64,000 nt of DNA from Brienomyrus brachyistius (GCF_023856365.1 NC_064537.1:7452324-7516323), one strand, 5' to 3'. Counted from the first letter of the stretch, positions 22,576-35,900 are shown. Notes: generated by a model not told the origin, from the sequence alone. Numbers and translations are program-made.

Positions 22576-22975
22576 AATGAAATGGGCCAAAATAATCAAG
22601 GTAAACTGTAATATATATTCCCTCAAGTTTATTTTAATAATCTACAATAGGAACAACAGATCAATGTTTGTGCAAAAAATGTGCAGCTCTTGCTGGCTCT
22701 GCACTACCCATCTCTTCCCTGTCATGTGTGACCACGTTTTTAAAGAAGATTTAAGGCGAGGGTTGTTCGGCTGAGCAGAAGAACGTTTCACAAACATACC
22801 CAAATTAAGTGCTTTTGCAGGCTGCTTCTCAATCCCGAGAACAGCTAGATTCATGACGGTTATCTGCCATGGTTGTATGGCGCAGGTGATTTTTTTTACG
22901 AGTTTCAAAGCTCAAAGGCTGCACTAGCACCGTACAGTCCCCACTGGCAGCCCACTGCTTAAACGTTAGACTTAT

Positions 22976-23071
22976 CCAGCTGTTTCACATTAACATCAGT
23001 GACATGTGCATGATTATAGGGCACCGCTTTTAATTGAAAGAGAAGATTACCAATACTGTCCTAGCTCAAAT
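22976..23071 (+). repeat. Direct repeat, copy 1
   Basis: The stretch from cagctgtttcaca through catgattatagggcac to ctgtcctagctcaaa recurs at 23854-23961 in the same orientation, with substitutions and a small insertion. It is probably an old local duplication or two insertions of the same unidentified repeat. Confidence 0.6.
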
Positions 23072-23853
23072 GTGGCATAATAGTTTGAACTCCGTTTGGC
23101 GAGTAACTTTAGCCTACTTTTGGATAACATTACAGTAACAGATTCTAACTGATTGAGTTCCATTAACATACAAGCCATTGCTAATTTAGCATACATTACA
23201 TTCATTACTAATCTAACTTTGACTTAAATTTGCGTGTTGGGTCAAACTTTAAACGGCGAAGCTTTGCTCCTCTCCTTCGTACGTGCACGCAGGCGGGCTC
23301 GCGCTGTCAGCTGGATACGCCGTGCACGTTTTAGCGCAGCGCTGCAACTAGCTTTTGCGGCACCTAAGATTCCATTTACAGTTAGATTTCTCTCCTATGT
23401 TGCTTGTTTCAGTGATTTGAATAGCTGACGGACGTAGTGGCGATTGCGTTTTTATGATTACGGTTTTAGCAACTGAATGATTTGGGGGAGCAGTTGCCCC
23501 CTCTTTCTGCCTGTAAGTCCACCTCAGTCTGTGGCTAACTTTCGGTCCCGATTTAAGAAAGAAATATGATGGATGGATATTATTATCAACCCATAGATAG
23601 CCGCACTTCACGAAACGGATCATTACGTCATGCTGAATTTAGCCGCCAACGTTTGATTACAAATCCACATATTCAAATACTGCTGTCATTATGATATTAT
23701 ACTAGGGTGAGTAGATAATCCATGTATGGGGGAACACTTTGAGCTACTTCAGATTTTACAAACTACTTTAAAATTGAAAGGCTCCTATGCTTCGGTAAAT
23801 ATAATTTAGCTCTTCTTGTGCTTTGGTTTGTTTCCTTGATTGAAAGACTCATT

Positions 23854-23961
23854 CAGCTGTTTCACTTTAACATTGATGACACAAGCATGATTATAGGGCA
23901 CTGACCAAAGTCCAGGTCCTTTTAATTAAAATAGAAGACCAATCCTGTCCTAGCTCAAAGT
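23854..23961 (+). repeat. Direct repeat, copy 2
   Basis: Partner of 22976-23071. It carries about 12 extra bases (gaccaaagtcca) in its middle. Confidence 0.6.
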
Positions 23962-24383
23962 GACCTCCTTGACATGGATTATCTGGCCAACCTAATTACA
24001 GGCCTACCGAATGCCTCAATTCGATTACAGCAAAATCAAATTATTTCAGGTGACATATAATAAAATTCTTACGTTTTAAACCACAGTGAAACAATTATTA
24101 TGACCTCATACATATAATGTACGTCATTCTTACAATTACAATTTTAATTACAATTACAACTCGTTTGGGGGAGAAATAACTCAATTACCCAACCAAACTA
24201 AAAATTTATTTTAACTGAAAAAAAGTTTTAAATATTTACGTGTCATTTTTGCATTGTAAAGTTAGCTTTTTGACACTTTTCCATCTCGCAACACAGTACT
24301 TCTTCCAGATCTTTGTAGTATGTGGATAGCATTAAGTATTAAGTTAAGCGTCGTTTCGTTTTAATGGGAGTTTAATTCCGAAG

Positions 24384-24391
24384 TGACGTCA
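24384..24391. promoter_or_regulatory. CRE (TGACGTCA) in man2b1 promoter
   Basis: A perfect palindromic CREB/ATF site 81 bp upstream of the man2b1 start codon. Confidence 0.5.
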
Positions 24392-24429
24392 CAGCAACGT
24401 GACTGTCAGACGCGCCTCGGCATGTATTT

Positions 24430-24439
24430 GTCACGTGAC
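24430..24439. promoter_or_regulatory. CLEAR / TFEB E-box (GTCACGTGAC) in man2b1 promoter
   Basis: An exact 10-bp palindromic match to the CLEAR consensus, recognised by MiT/TFE factors such as TFEB at lysosomal genes. It lies 32 bp upstream of the man2b1 ATG, probably in the proximal promoter or 5' UTR. The downstream gene encodes a lysosomal hydrolase, which makes the match meaningful. Confidence 0.75.
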
Positions 24440-24471
24440 CGCGCAGCGAGGCGCTATCATATGATCGGCAG

Positions 24472-27400
24472 ATGGCGGCGGGGGCGGTGGTGGTGTCGGC
24501 GATGGGAGCTACGGCGGTGTTTTTGCTGTTCTGTTCCCCGGTTTTAGGGTTTCCCGCCGGGTATTTCTCCGGCGACAGCGCGAGCTGTGGGTACAAGGTG
24601 AGCAAACCTTTTCCGGTCTTCCGGGGAATTGAGGGCCGGTAGCGTGGAGGAGTAACATTGGGTACGACTGAAGCGAAAGCGGAATGAGCCTACGAAAAGG
24701 CTTCCAAATAATTAGATGGTCGTCTTGTTGGTCAGTTTGTCGTCGAGATGCAGTTACCATTATGCTGTTTTACAGAATTCTGCGCGATTTGATGACAGAA
24801 AAAAAATATTTGAAATGACATAATAAAACACTTGCACGTTAAGCCGGATCCTCATAAAAAAAGTCCATCTTGTAACAGTGTTATTAGATTCATGGTGCGT
24901 TGCAGCGTTTGAATCGGTTTGCGGAATATGTACTTAATTTCTATGACGTGTACTCTGTGAAGTCCAACTAGGACTTTGCTGTCTGATACCGTTATATGCC
25001 AGACCATGTAGTCGCTGTTTAATTATTTTGGACAAAATTTTAATGTAAAGTCAGATATAACTTCCACGGAAGCCGCGTAGTTAAACAGATGAGAGATGGT
25101 GTAAAGGACGGTTGGGGGTTAAGAAGGAGCATTTGAGGATCCTACATCAGTGGTTAAGAAACCCCCCCCCCCCCATATCATATAACTACACAGTTTGTAC
25201 ATGTGATGCTCAGGTGATCATTTCACTCATCTCACATTTCAATCACCTCACCTTTTTTGTTTTTGGTCATTTTTAAACTTCTCTGTTTTTCTAAACCACT
25301 GAAACTCTTAGACATCTCAGTACCAAGCTTATACTCACATTTGTGTGTGTGTGTGTGTGTGGCATGGAGAGGAAGATGGAGTAGGCGAAAACATTTTCCC
25401 CACGAAGGATCAATAAAGTGTCATTCTTATTATTGTTAATAATAATAATAATAATAATAATCCAAACATGCTTACTCTGAATTAGTTCTTAGTTTGACAT
25501 TTATGGAACTAAGATTTTATGGGAATTTCCCCTTTTATAGCATTGTGCAGTAGGTCTGAGCTTTTAGATTAGATTAAACAGATACCCCAGAAGTTGAGCA
25601 ATAATGTTCTGTTCCTGTGGTTGGTGGTTGAGAGACGCATCCTGTAGGGTCTTTGACACACAGACCATTAAACAGACCGCAGGTGTTCAGCAGTAGTCGT
25701 CTTTTGAGCCTAAGGGCCGATGTTTCTGTTGAACTGTGCACACAGTAACGCGCAATAAGTAAATGGTTGTGTGGAGATGTGGGGAGTGAGGAAGCTCCAT
25801 TGCTGGCCCACTGCTGATGTCCGCCGCTCTGTCGCCGCCGTTTCCTGTAGTCCTGCCCGGCGACGCGGCCTTCCATGCTCAACGTCCACCTGGTGCCCCA
25901 CACACACGATGATGTCGGCTGGCTCAAGACCGTGGACCAGTACTACTACGGAGGTCAGATGTGGCGTTCCTCTTACCATTTTAGTCGCTCGCTAAGATGG
26001 GCGGAGTTTTAGAATCGGAATGCTTTTTATTAGCCGAGTATGTTTCCATACAAGGACTTTGCCTTGGTGGTGGTTTTTAAAAAAAGACCCTTACAAAAGA
26101 CGTACAACAGTCAGCAAAGGTTTGTACAGGAAAGTAATAAACGCTTGATTGACAATTGGGAAATGTGATAATTATATGGTAATTCATTTTAACGGTAGCA
26201 GTAATGGTGATAATGATTAAACATGTAATTATGTATGTGCATAGTAATAATTGTAGTATAAATATAAAACTATATGAATATAAACTATATATATATGATA
26301 TAATAAATTAAAGGGCTCTTAAATAGTGCAATTAAGTAGCAGCCAAGTCAACTCTATATATGTGTGCGAAAGTGCAATATGTATACAGAGTTAGCGTGAT
26401 GTGCAAGAGTGCAGAATCTAATCGTGGAGGGAGTTCATCAGTAGTTCACCAGTGACACTGGGTAGGCCTAGTTCACACTAACGCCCGAGGTGAAGCTGAA
26501 ATGGCGAGAGCGGCCTCTCTCCCCTCCCCCCGCTGTGAATTCCCATTTAGGCCCCCTACTCTGGCATGCAGAACTGCTTCCCACAGCAAACTGTATGTGA
26601 GAGAGTGTGTGTGTGACTGTGTGAGTGTGTGAGCGTTCTCTCTCACAGAAATGAACCGGGCACCTCTTTTGCAGCTGGCTGTAGGAGAGTGCGTTCTCAC
26701 AGTGGTTGGACTTGGTGTGTTGCGTAGATACACTTTCAGTCCAAAGAGGCTTAAAAAAAGATTCCCTCTCCCAGACCCCCCTCTCCTCACCAAGGTGTGT
26801 CCTGACTGTGTCTCGCAGACCGTAATAACATCCAGCACGCTGGCGTCCAGTACATCTTGGACTCAGTGGTGGAGCAGCTGCAACTGGATCCCGCCCGGCG
26901 CTTCATCTACGTGGAGACGGGCTTCTTCTACCGATGGTGGAAGCAGCAGAACAGCGCCACCCAGAGGGTGGTGACTCAGCTTGTCAATGAGGGTGAGGGT
27001 GGTTGGGCGGGCGGGCAGGGGGGGCATATGAAATTATACCGGCGTTTTATGCGGGATACATGTGACTGTGCATTGCAGCTCAGGTAGGTGTAACCATAAA
27101 TCAGCAGACAAACTGATTTTCTGAATATTAACTTATACGGCTGATGTAAAAAATTTGAATTGCACTTGCTTATTTATGCTTTATATTCTGTAGTTCTGCC
27201 AATTAACGACTGCAAGTTGCGAGTAAAAATGTTTTTAATATCTATTTCTCTCTCTCGTTCTCTCTCTCTCCTCCTCTCCCACCCTGCAGGCCGCCTGGAG
27301 TTCATCAACGGCGGCTGGTGCATGAGTGATGAGGCCACGACGCACTACAGTGCCGTCATCGACCAGATGACCCTGGGGCTGCGCTTCTTGAACGACACCT

Positions 27401-30400
27401 TCGGCGCCTGCGGCCGCCCCCGGGTCGCCTGGCACATCGACCCGTTCGGACACGCGCGCGAGCACGCCTCTCTGTTCGCCCAGGTGGGGGCAGCGCCCAG
27501 CTCAACCCCAACGCTAAACCCCGCCTCTACGCTAAATCCCTGCTGAGCGGGAGACTTTATGGACCGCGACGCTAGACGCTAACCTCGAGCCCTAATGTCC
27601 CAAGGGCAGTGTTAGGACCTCCTCCTGTGCTTCTTTCAGATGGGCTACGACGGATTGTTCTTTGGCCGCCTGGACTATCAGGATAAAGCTCGGAGAATCA
27701 AGGACAAAGACATGGAGATGGTGTGGAGGGCCAGCGCCAGCCTGCTACCTCCAGCTGCGGACCTCTTCACTGGTATCCGCATCCTCGCTCTCGGCCCCTT
27801 GGGCTCTGCCGTTCTCCATCTGCACCATCTTTAGAACCTCTATCCTTTCTCGCTCTCTCCCTGAGGGGTCTTGCCCAATGGGTACAACCCCCCACCGGGG
27901 TTCTGCTGGGACCAGTTGTGCAACGACCCGCCCATCCGTGACGACCCTGACCTGGAAGATTACAACGTGGACAGCGTGGTCAAGAACTTCCTGGAGATCG
28001 CAAACAACCAGGTGGAGGACAGCATCTCGCAATGTGACCCTGGTTCCAGTTCGTTCCTCTGCCATGCTGGTCATGTAACATGAAGGAAACAGCCCCATAA
28101 CAAATATAATTAATAATGCCATTTATAATAAAATAAATTTTAAGATGAGGGTGACAAGTTTGACATCCATGAAACATATAATGTGCTTTAAAATATGTTT
28201 TAATAACTGGCATTATTAATGTGACTGCGTTGCATTATGGGTATCTTGCTGGCGTCAGTGCCCGCCTTCTGACTCTCATTGTCCGTTCGATGGCCTCATC
28301 TCTCAGGCATCGATGTACAAGACCAACCACATCATCATGACCATGGGCTCCGACTTCCAGTATGAGAACGCCAACATGTGGTACAAGAACCTGGACAAAC
28401 TGATCCGCTACGTTAATGCTCAGGTATCCTGAATGGGGGAGGGGGCGGGGCCTATGGGCCACATGAGAACCTCTCAGATGTTTGACTCTTAAGCCCATTG
28501 TTGTCACTAACTCCACCTCAGCCTCTCGTTTATAAATGAGGGGACCGATTTCATTGTATCACCGTTAACGTCACGTTTAATTATAACGGCCGCAGAACGT
28601 CCGGCGCACACAAACCGCCACCTCTTCGCTTATATTTTTTGACAGAATATTATTAATATCATGACCCACTGGCAGCTTCTGTCAATTGTATCCTAAATTA
28701 AACAAAAGTTGAACTTGATTTATTAGTATTGATCAACAAGTTACTAAATTTTAAGTAACATTTCTATAACATTATTGCATAGAAATGCGATTTAATATTT
28801 ATAGAATCATGATGTAAATGTGAATTGGTATAGCAGCATAGAAATGTGATTTTAATGTGACATGTAACTTAAATCACATTTCTATGCAATATCAATTTAT
28901 ATTTCATGTGATGGAAACACAATTTAAATGTACGTTGATATTATATAGCAGTGTAATTCAATGTAAGAAATGTAATTAAAATTTCTATGTAATCAATTCA
29001 CATTTAAATCTCATTTCTATTACATGAAATATGAATTGATTTTGCATACAAATGTCATTTAAATCACATGTCTAACAATTCAGTGTCAAGCAGTATCAAG
29101 CAAAGTAATAAGACACAGCAACCAGGCGTTAGCATTTTGTGTGCCGATTGCCTGGGGGCGTATGTGTTTGTGGGGAGGTTAGTAATGTGGTATGTGATTT
29201 GTCCCCCCCCCTCCCTCCCCCAGCAATCCAAAGGCAGCCAAGTAAACTTGCTGTATTCCACGCCGTCCTGCTACCTGCAGGAGCTGCACCGGGCCAACCT
29301 GAGCTGGTCAGTATGCGGCTCCAGGCAACCTCAGGCCGGGGATGTCACTGTGAAACGATCATGTCAACAACCCCCCCCCCCCCCCCCCCCTGCGGCAGGT
29401 CTGTGAAGACTGACGACTTCTTCCCCTATGCTGACGGGCCCCATGACTTCTGGACAGGGTACTTCACCAGCCGGCCAGCACTGAAGCGATACGAGAGGCT
29501 AACCAACAGCCTGCTGCAGGTGCCTGACCCCCCCCCCCCCCCCCAACCAACTTCCTTATCTCATTTCTCCAACCCTCCTGCCTCCGCAAGGTACAGCTAC
29601 TAACGTGGAAAGGCATTAAATAGCCCACAGGTGAACAGGACAAAGCTGAGTGGCAGGTGACGCATCAGTACTACAGTGTGTCAGTATTTATTTATTCTTC
29701 ATTTGTGAAAATCCACTGTACTCACTACAGTCACCCCACTCGATTCACAAGTTTGATATCCGCGGTTGTGACTATTCGCGAGCTGTCCTTAAACAATTAC
29801 ATGGCACTATTTTTGGATGACCCACAAGTCAGAAATACGTAAAGTTCTAAAAATGATTTGTATCATTGAAAAAATCATATAATGTATGATTACTAATGTT
29901 GTTTAATATTTGTTAATGCATGCTATATCTTCTATATTAAAAGAACTTTTGGGATTTTCGCATCGTGGCTTGAGTATACCTCCCGTCTATCTCATCAGCC
30001 AGACTTGCATGACTTGCATGTTAGCTGTTACCGTGGAATATCGCCTTTGTAGTAACTTTTCAGGGTCGCTAATTTGTGCGTTTTTTGGTAATGCACCTAA
30101 ATAGTATTCATGAATTTTCACATATGCGGGCATCTTCATCTGTGCAGCAGGCAGCAGTCTGATATACTATGCCCTGCATGTTTGACATTTCAGCCGCAGC
30201 ACTTGTACCTGTACTATACCATCCTTTGGTAGAAACACAATGACAGGGCTGCATTACTTTCTCTGCCCACAAGAGGGCAGTGGTATCCCGCTCAGATGCC
30301 GGCGGTTGTTTGGACAGGGCAGAGCAGTGAGCTCTCTGTCTCCTCAGGTCTGCAATCAGCTGGAAGTCCTTGGTGGGCCGGAGTCCAGGAGAGGTCCCCA

Positions 30401-32443
30401 CGGTGAAGGGGACAGCGAGACACTGAGTAAGCCGGGATCATTCCACTAGTGGCTGAAAATGTACTCGAGTACAAAAAGCGTAATTAAAACGGAGTGCTCA
30501 TGGTGCATGTGCTGTGCACGCATGCTCTGACTGGCAGGGAGGGCCATGGCCGTGGCCCAGCACCACGACGCTGTGTCAGGCACGGAGAAGCAGCATGTCG
30601 CCAACGACTACGCCAAGAGGCTAGCCACCGGCTGGGCCCACTGCGAGGTACCGAGGGCGGGTCCGCCAGGCCGACCCCTTCTGGGAGTGGTGTAGCCCCG
30701 CCTCCTTTTTGCTCATGCAGTCCTGTCTGTATCCCGGGATACCAGCCACTGGTCAGCAACGCCCTGACGACGCTGAGCGGCTCGGAAAACCAGCAGACCT
30801 ACTGCCTAAACCTCAACATCAGCGTGTGTCCCGTCTCCGAGGGCCAAAACAAGGTAGGGTGTGGGCGCGCACAAGCGCAGGCGCTGTGCTGGGCCTCTAG
30901 GGGGCAGAGCTGTGTGTGAGGAGTATCACTCGTGTGCAGCCTCCGGATGACAGTGCCGTCTTCTCCCTCTCAGTTCTCGCTGACCGTGTACAACCCCCTG
31001 TCTCGCTCCGTCAGCTGGGCGGTGCGACTGCCAGTCAATGGCTCTCGCTACAGCGTGAGCGACCCCAGCGGGCGAGCAGTGGAATCCCAAGTGAGTGTGT
31101 GTCTCTCTCTCTCCTTTGTCTGTAATGACAGTCTTGTCTGGTAATATTTATAGTCTTAAGTGATGGTTGCAGTGATTGAATCGCAGCTGACTGGCTGAAT
31201 GAATCTTATGCTTGCTTGTAATCAAACTCTGTTTGCCAAGTCATGCGAGGTTGTGTGGGAGGAGCTCAGTCGGGGCCTTTGTGGTGGACGCTGCGTCTCC
31301 GTATCCTGCTGCCACCCCACCTCCGACCTCTCGCCTCTCTTCTCCCAGGTGATTCCCGTTTCCAAGGAGACGCGCAGAATCCGTGAGGACAAAGGCTACG
31401 CTGTGAACGAGCTGGTGTTCCAGGTGGAGGCTCCGCCTGTTGGCTTCAGAACCTATGGTATCTCCCTGGTCCCCAACAGCCCCGCCCCAGCCGGGCCAAG
31501 CCCAGTAGCCCCGCCCTTCATTGAGAACCAGGTGGGTCTGTGAAGCCCTTCTCAGCCCTGCATGGTGTTCACCGTAAAGCACCGTGCCAAGGACAGACCC
31601 TGATCTCGTCTTATTGCCTGTACTGCAGTACCTCAGGGTGACCTTCGACCCCGAGACAGGCCTGGTGAGCAGCCTCACGAACCTGGAGACCAAGCAGAAA
31701 GTGCAGCTCAAGCAGAACTTTTACTGGTGAGTCTGGGCCAGGTCCCCACTGTCTGACCTGGATTCAGCTGTGGCTGTTTAAGGCCACTTTTAATTACATT
31801 AATTAGGAAGTACAGTTATTGGGGTGAATAAGACACTATTGTATAAGATGGGATGATGTAGGAATCTTACAGTATAAACTGAAAGGCGTGGTGTGAGGTT
31901 TCCTGTCGTGGATCTACCTGAGATTGTGTGTGTGTGTGTGTGTGTGTGTTTCTAGGTATAATGCCAGTGTTGGAAACTCTGACAGTAGCCAGGCCTCAGG
32001 AGCCTACATCTTCAGGCCCAACTCCTCCACCCCGCTGCTTGTCAATTCAGCTGCGAAGATTCAGGTGGTTCAGGTGAGGTGTCTTCTGCGGGCGCGGGCT
32101 GCCACGCGCTAACCGCTCGTCGCGTGTCCGGCAGATGCTGGGTTAGAGCAAGCTAATGGGAATTTATCGATAGTTACTCGAGCTAACATTCAGTGCTAAT
32201 GTACAAATGTGCCGCGCTATGCATTGTACTGCCCGGAGTAAATGATTCACCTGCACCCCCCCCTCCAGAACTCGCTGGTGCAGGAGGTCCAGCAGCAGTT
32301 CAGTCCGTGGGTCTCCCAGGTGGTGCGGCTGTACCGGGAAAGCAGGCACCTAGAGCTGGAGTGGACCGTGGGACCCATCCCTGTGGAGTGAGTGGACCGC
32401 CCCATCTGTGGGAGGCAGGGCCTCAGGGTGGGGGTGAGAATCC

Positions 32444-32513
<70 letters not shown>

Positions 32514-32968
32514 GGATTCCTGCGGGAAAGAGGTGATCACTCGACTGGATACAAGTATCAGCTCTTCTGGATTATTCTACACGGACTCCAACGGCCGGGA
32601 GATGCTGGAAAGACTGTGAGTGGTGGGGTTGGGGTCAGCAATCGTGCTGGGTTTACATCCCTAGCAAGGTGTCTGCAGTTAAACCCTTAAATTGACGCTT
32701 CACATAAGATTATGCCTTTAGTTTATGGTGTGAAGTGGGGGCCGTTCTGTACAGAGTCTGAGGTTTACAGTGCGGTCCCAGGTGTGTCGCTGGTGTCTGA
32801 TGTGCTCAGTTATTGCACTGTATTTACAACCTCGTTACTCTGTGTAAAAGTCACTGTGAGGACACGGTGTATGCCTATGCTGCATGTAATAATGTGACAT
32901 GACTTACGGGGTCAGTAATTATAGCACATGCACTTCTGTTTGCTCGGATTTGAGTTTGATAGTGACGG

Positions 32969-33012
<44 letters not shown>

Positions 33013-35294
33013 AGGAAAGATTACCGCCCAACCTGGGATCTGAAGCAGTCCGAGCCCGTCGCTGGTAACTACTACCCCATCAACTCCCGCCTTTACATCA
33101 AGGTCAGTGTCTGACTCTCCCGCTGCTCTTTTCTACTTCTCATCTCCAGCTGCCCTATAAAATCTTCATCCAGCCATCTAAAGTTTTTAACTCCTCCCAC
33201 CGGGGCCTTGCATCAGTGGTAACTTGCTCCACATCGCCCCCTGGTGATCCGCTTGAATATGTTCAGGTAGCCTCACTGCTGTCCTCTCTTCCAATTCAGG
33301 ACAAGGAGAACCAGCTGACCGTGGTGACAGACCGCTCCCAGGGTGCCAGCAGCCTTCAATCCGGCTCCCTGGAGATCATGGTGAGGCCTTTGGCGCCCCC
33401 TTCTGGACATGGAGTGAAATGGCTGCGATATTAAACGCATATTACATGTGCACAGAGCCATACTTTTACACAATGGTCAGGGTGTCCATTTCTGTTGAGT
33501 AATGGTGGTCTTGGTGCTGACCATTATCTAGCAGATCAAAGAAGTCGTACACAAAAGGATATGTGTAATAGTTTGGGCGACGCCCTCTTCACCCCCCCAT
33601 AGCTGCACCGGAGGTTGCTACGTGATGATTGGCGGGGGGTTGGAGAGCCCCTGTCAGAGCCCGGCGACAACAACGAGGGCCTGGTGGTGCGTGGGCGGCT
33701 GCTTCTGCTCCTCACGCCGCCCGCGACCGCGGCAGACGCACACCGCCCCCTGTCGGAGGAGATGGTACTGCAGCCGCTGCTGGCTCTTCAAGCTGCACAG
33801 CTGCACCCCAACCCCCAGCTGGAGGTGAGTAGGGGGGGTATTGAAGCTCAGGGGGAGGGGGGGGATCTGTACCATGGAGAGGGATGTTTAACCAGCTAAT
33901 GCCACCTAATGACACAGAACTGAACAGTTTGTGTTCAGGCAGCATCAGTGTGGTTAACGTAACTAGCTGTTTGAAAGCCTGGTTTGCCTGTGGTGGAAGC
34001 GTCTATAAAAAGGTGGGGCGTTTAAGGGTTTTTCTGGAGGAGGGGACAATATGGGGGGTGAATTGGGTCTAAGCAGAGACTCATCCTCAGGTGCTAGATT
34101 CAGGCTGTCTTTAGTGTCTGACTTGGTTTACTAGGTCAATAATGACAGCACATTGCAGTGTATCTATATCTCCACCATCTCAGTTCTCAGGACTGCAAGC
34201 CGCACTGCCCCCTGCTGTCCATCTGTTGACAATGTCCCAGTGGGACCAGGACTCTATGCTGCTAAGACTTGAGCATCAGTTTGAGGCCAAGGAGAGCGAG
34301 ACGCATTCTCAGACGGTCACCATAAACCTGCAGGTGGGGGTTGGGGTAGAATCCGTGTACTGCCTGGAAAGCTCGACATTCCACATGCCATTAAAGGACC
34401 GCTGGAACTTAGCAGTCTTGTTTAACTTTGTTCCACAGAAGCTGTTCTCAACCCTGGAAGTGGTGGGCGTGTCCGAGATGAATCTAGCAGCCAATCAGTG
34501 GAAAGATGACATGGAGCGTTTCGACTGGAAGACTAGCACAGGTACACAGCCTGTGACATAGCAGGGGATTAAAGGCCGTAGCCTGTTCTGGTTCTGTTCG
34601 GGGTTTGTGAAAATGCGAGATTTGCCTAAGGATTATCTGTCACCAGGATACAATAATGAAGCATAATAAAAGGTATGCTAATTAGTGTCAGGTCACCTCA
34701 TTGATTTCTTCCTGGAGAATCAGATGAGAGAGTTTATTTTTAAACGTTTGATTGTTGCAAGGAGGTGAGGGCTGTCAGATAGGCGAGTCATTCCTACTCA
34801 TCTTTATAGCTAACTGTGAAGAATGGTTTTAATATTGGTGAATCTGAATAATCATCCTTTCACATCAATGGAAGTGCTGGCATCCCAGCATCCGGTATGG
34901 TCATGCGGGTGAAAAGGATACTGTTTGTGCCCCCCTCCCCCCCAAATGAAATCCAAGTATGTTTTTCATCAAAATGTACAAGCATGTGTGTGTGTGTCTC
35001 CCAATGGATTATTATCCAATCCAGCATAAAGACTGCAGTTCTACCCCAGAGAAAAAAATCTGTGCACAGTCCCATCAATATAGCACCTGGCAGCTTTGCT
35101 CCATAGTTGCAGCTGTTTCCAGGTTAAGCATCTTCCAAGCAACCATGTCTCCTGTTCCAGGTGAGCAGCCACTGCCCCGAGCCCCGACTGACCCCTCACC
35201 ATGGGAGGTCACATTGAAGCCCATGGAGATTCGCACCTTCCTGCTAAGGACCCAACGGAGATGGCCAATCCCCAGGACAGCCAGGCAGGGATAG
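24472..35294 (+). CDS. man2b1: Lysosomal alpha-mannosidase (glycoside hydrolase family 38)
   Basis: Twenty-four coding exons join to 1002 codons, close to the roughly 1011 of mammals: 24472-24597, 25851-25953, 26819-26992, 27290-27483, 27640-27772, 27866-28011, 28307-28423, 29224-29306, 29399-29519, 30348-30426, 30538-30647, 30746-30853, 30974-31090, 31349-31531, 31629-31726, 31956-32073, 32269-32387, 32514-32615, 33015-33102, 33300-33380, 33603-33824, 34184-34333, 34439-34541 and 35161-35294. It cleaves terminal alpha-mannose from N-glycan fragments in the lysosome. Residues 1 to about 25 form a hydrophobic signal peptide. PHTHDDVGW (from residue 58) supplies zinc ligands, AWHIDPFGH carries the nucleophile Asp (about residue 185), and QHHDAVSGT (about 433) another zinc His. 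A CLEAR site precedes the gene. No break was found, and every junction tested is GT-AG and in phase. Confidence 0.97.
28740..29070. repeat. AT-rich inverted-motif cluster in man2b1 intron 7
   Basis: Copies of catagaaatgtgattt-like and aaatcacatttctatg-like motifs recur in both orientations. The clearest pair is gcatagaaatgtgattt (28836-28852) and its perfect reverse complement (28871-28887), separated by 18 bp. The rest of the block repeats variants such as aaatctcatttctat. Origin unidentified: a palindromic MITE or a small AT-rich satellite. Confidence 0.6.
32446..32510 (+). repeat. (CT)n microsatellite at man2b1 exon 18 acceptor
   Basis: About 65 bp of nearly pure CT repeat runs straight into the AG of the exon 18 splice acceptor (exon starts 32514), so it forms the polypyrimidine tract itself. 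Length variation could affect splicing. Confidence 0.95.
32972..33010 (+). repeat. (GT)n microsatellite at man2b1 exon 19 acceptor
   Basis: GT repeat immediately upstream of the ttacag acceptor of exon 19 (exon starts 33015). A shorter (GT)n at 31926-31948 occupies the same position before exon 16. Confidence 0.9.
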
Positions 35295-35894
35295 ACAATC
35301 GCGGACCAGCGGCAAGTCGGCAGACTCTTTAAAGCCGATTCGTTTTGAGCCTGGCTGCTCACATGGGCTGAGGGGCGCGGTTCCTCTGCCCGCTCCAAAT
35401 GCCAAAAATCACTCGAGCGTTACCCTGTGGCAGCAAGTCTTTTATTAAATGATGGAAATTGTGTACGGCTGCCTTCAGAATTTCATTGGACTCATTATAA
35501 GCCACCTCCCACTGAAACGGAAATCAACCTCGACCAGTGGTGTAAATTTTGATTCCCCGAATAAGACTGAACACTGAATCCACTGCATTTCATTTATTTT
35601 TTTTTTATTTTTTTGCTGTAACTGCTTCTCCATGCCTGGGTGACTTTTGACTAAGCTGGCTTTCTGGCCCTGGATGGCTCCAGTGAAAAGTCCACATTCT
35701 TCTGTTTCATAGACCCCTTTTACGGTCTGTCTGGCAGCAAGGAGATCGTGTGTGTTATTCGGGAAATCTTCTTTTTCTGATCCGTCATCCTTTTGGTCTG
35801 AAGAACAAAATGGTCAGTGCGATGGTGATTATGGCTTTTGAATTGTTTGATAAAATACACTGGTATATTTCTGTATCTCGATCCACAAAGTTGA

Positions 35895-35900
35895 AATAAA
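35895..35900 (+). terminator. Candidate poly(A) signal of man2b1
   Basis: AATAAA about 600 bp after the man2b1 stop codon is the first good signal on this strand. Direct transcript evidence is not available. Confidence 0.45.

Larger units (their letters stand above)
21819..24383. other. Intergenic DNA between sulfotransferase and man2b1
   Basis: AT-rich sequence without supportable genes. It includes a degenerate repeat near 21970-22050 (gggttgtccaatcttatcc), a SINE (22374-22575), and two diverged copies of a roughly 100-bp segment (22976-23071 and 23854-23961). Confidence 0.6.

Noticed and set aside
23234..23428. Arg-rich 64-codon ORF
   Set aside because: No homology signal, no splice context and GC-rich chance composition in intergenic DNA.
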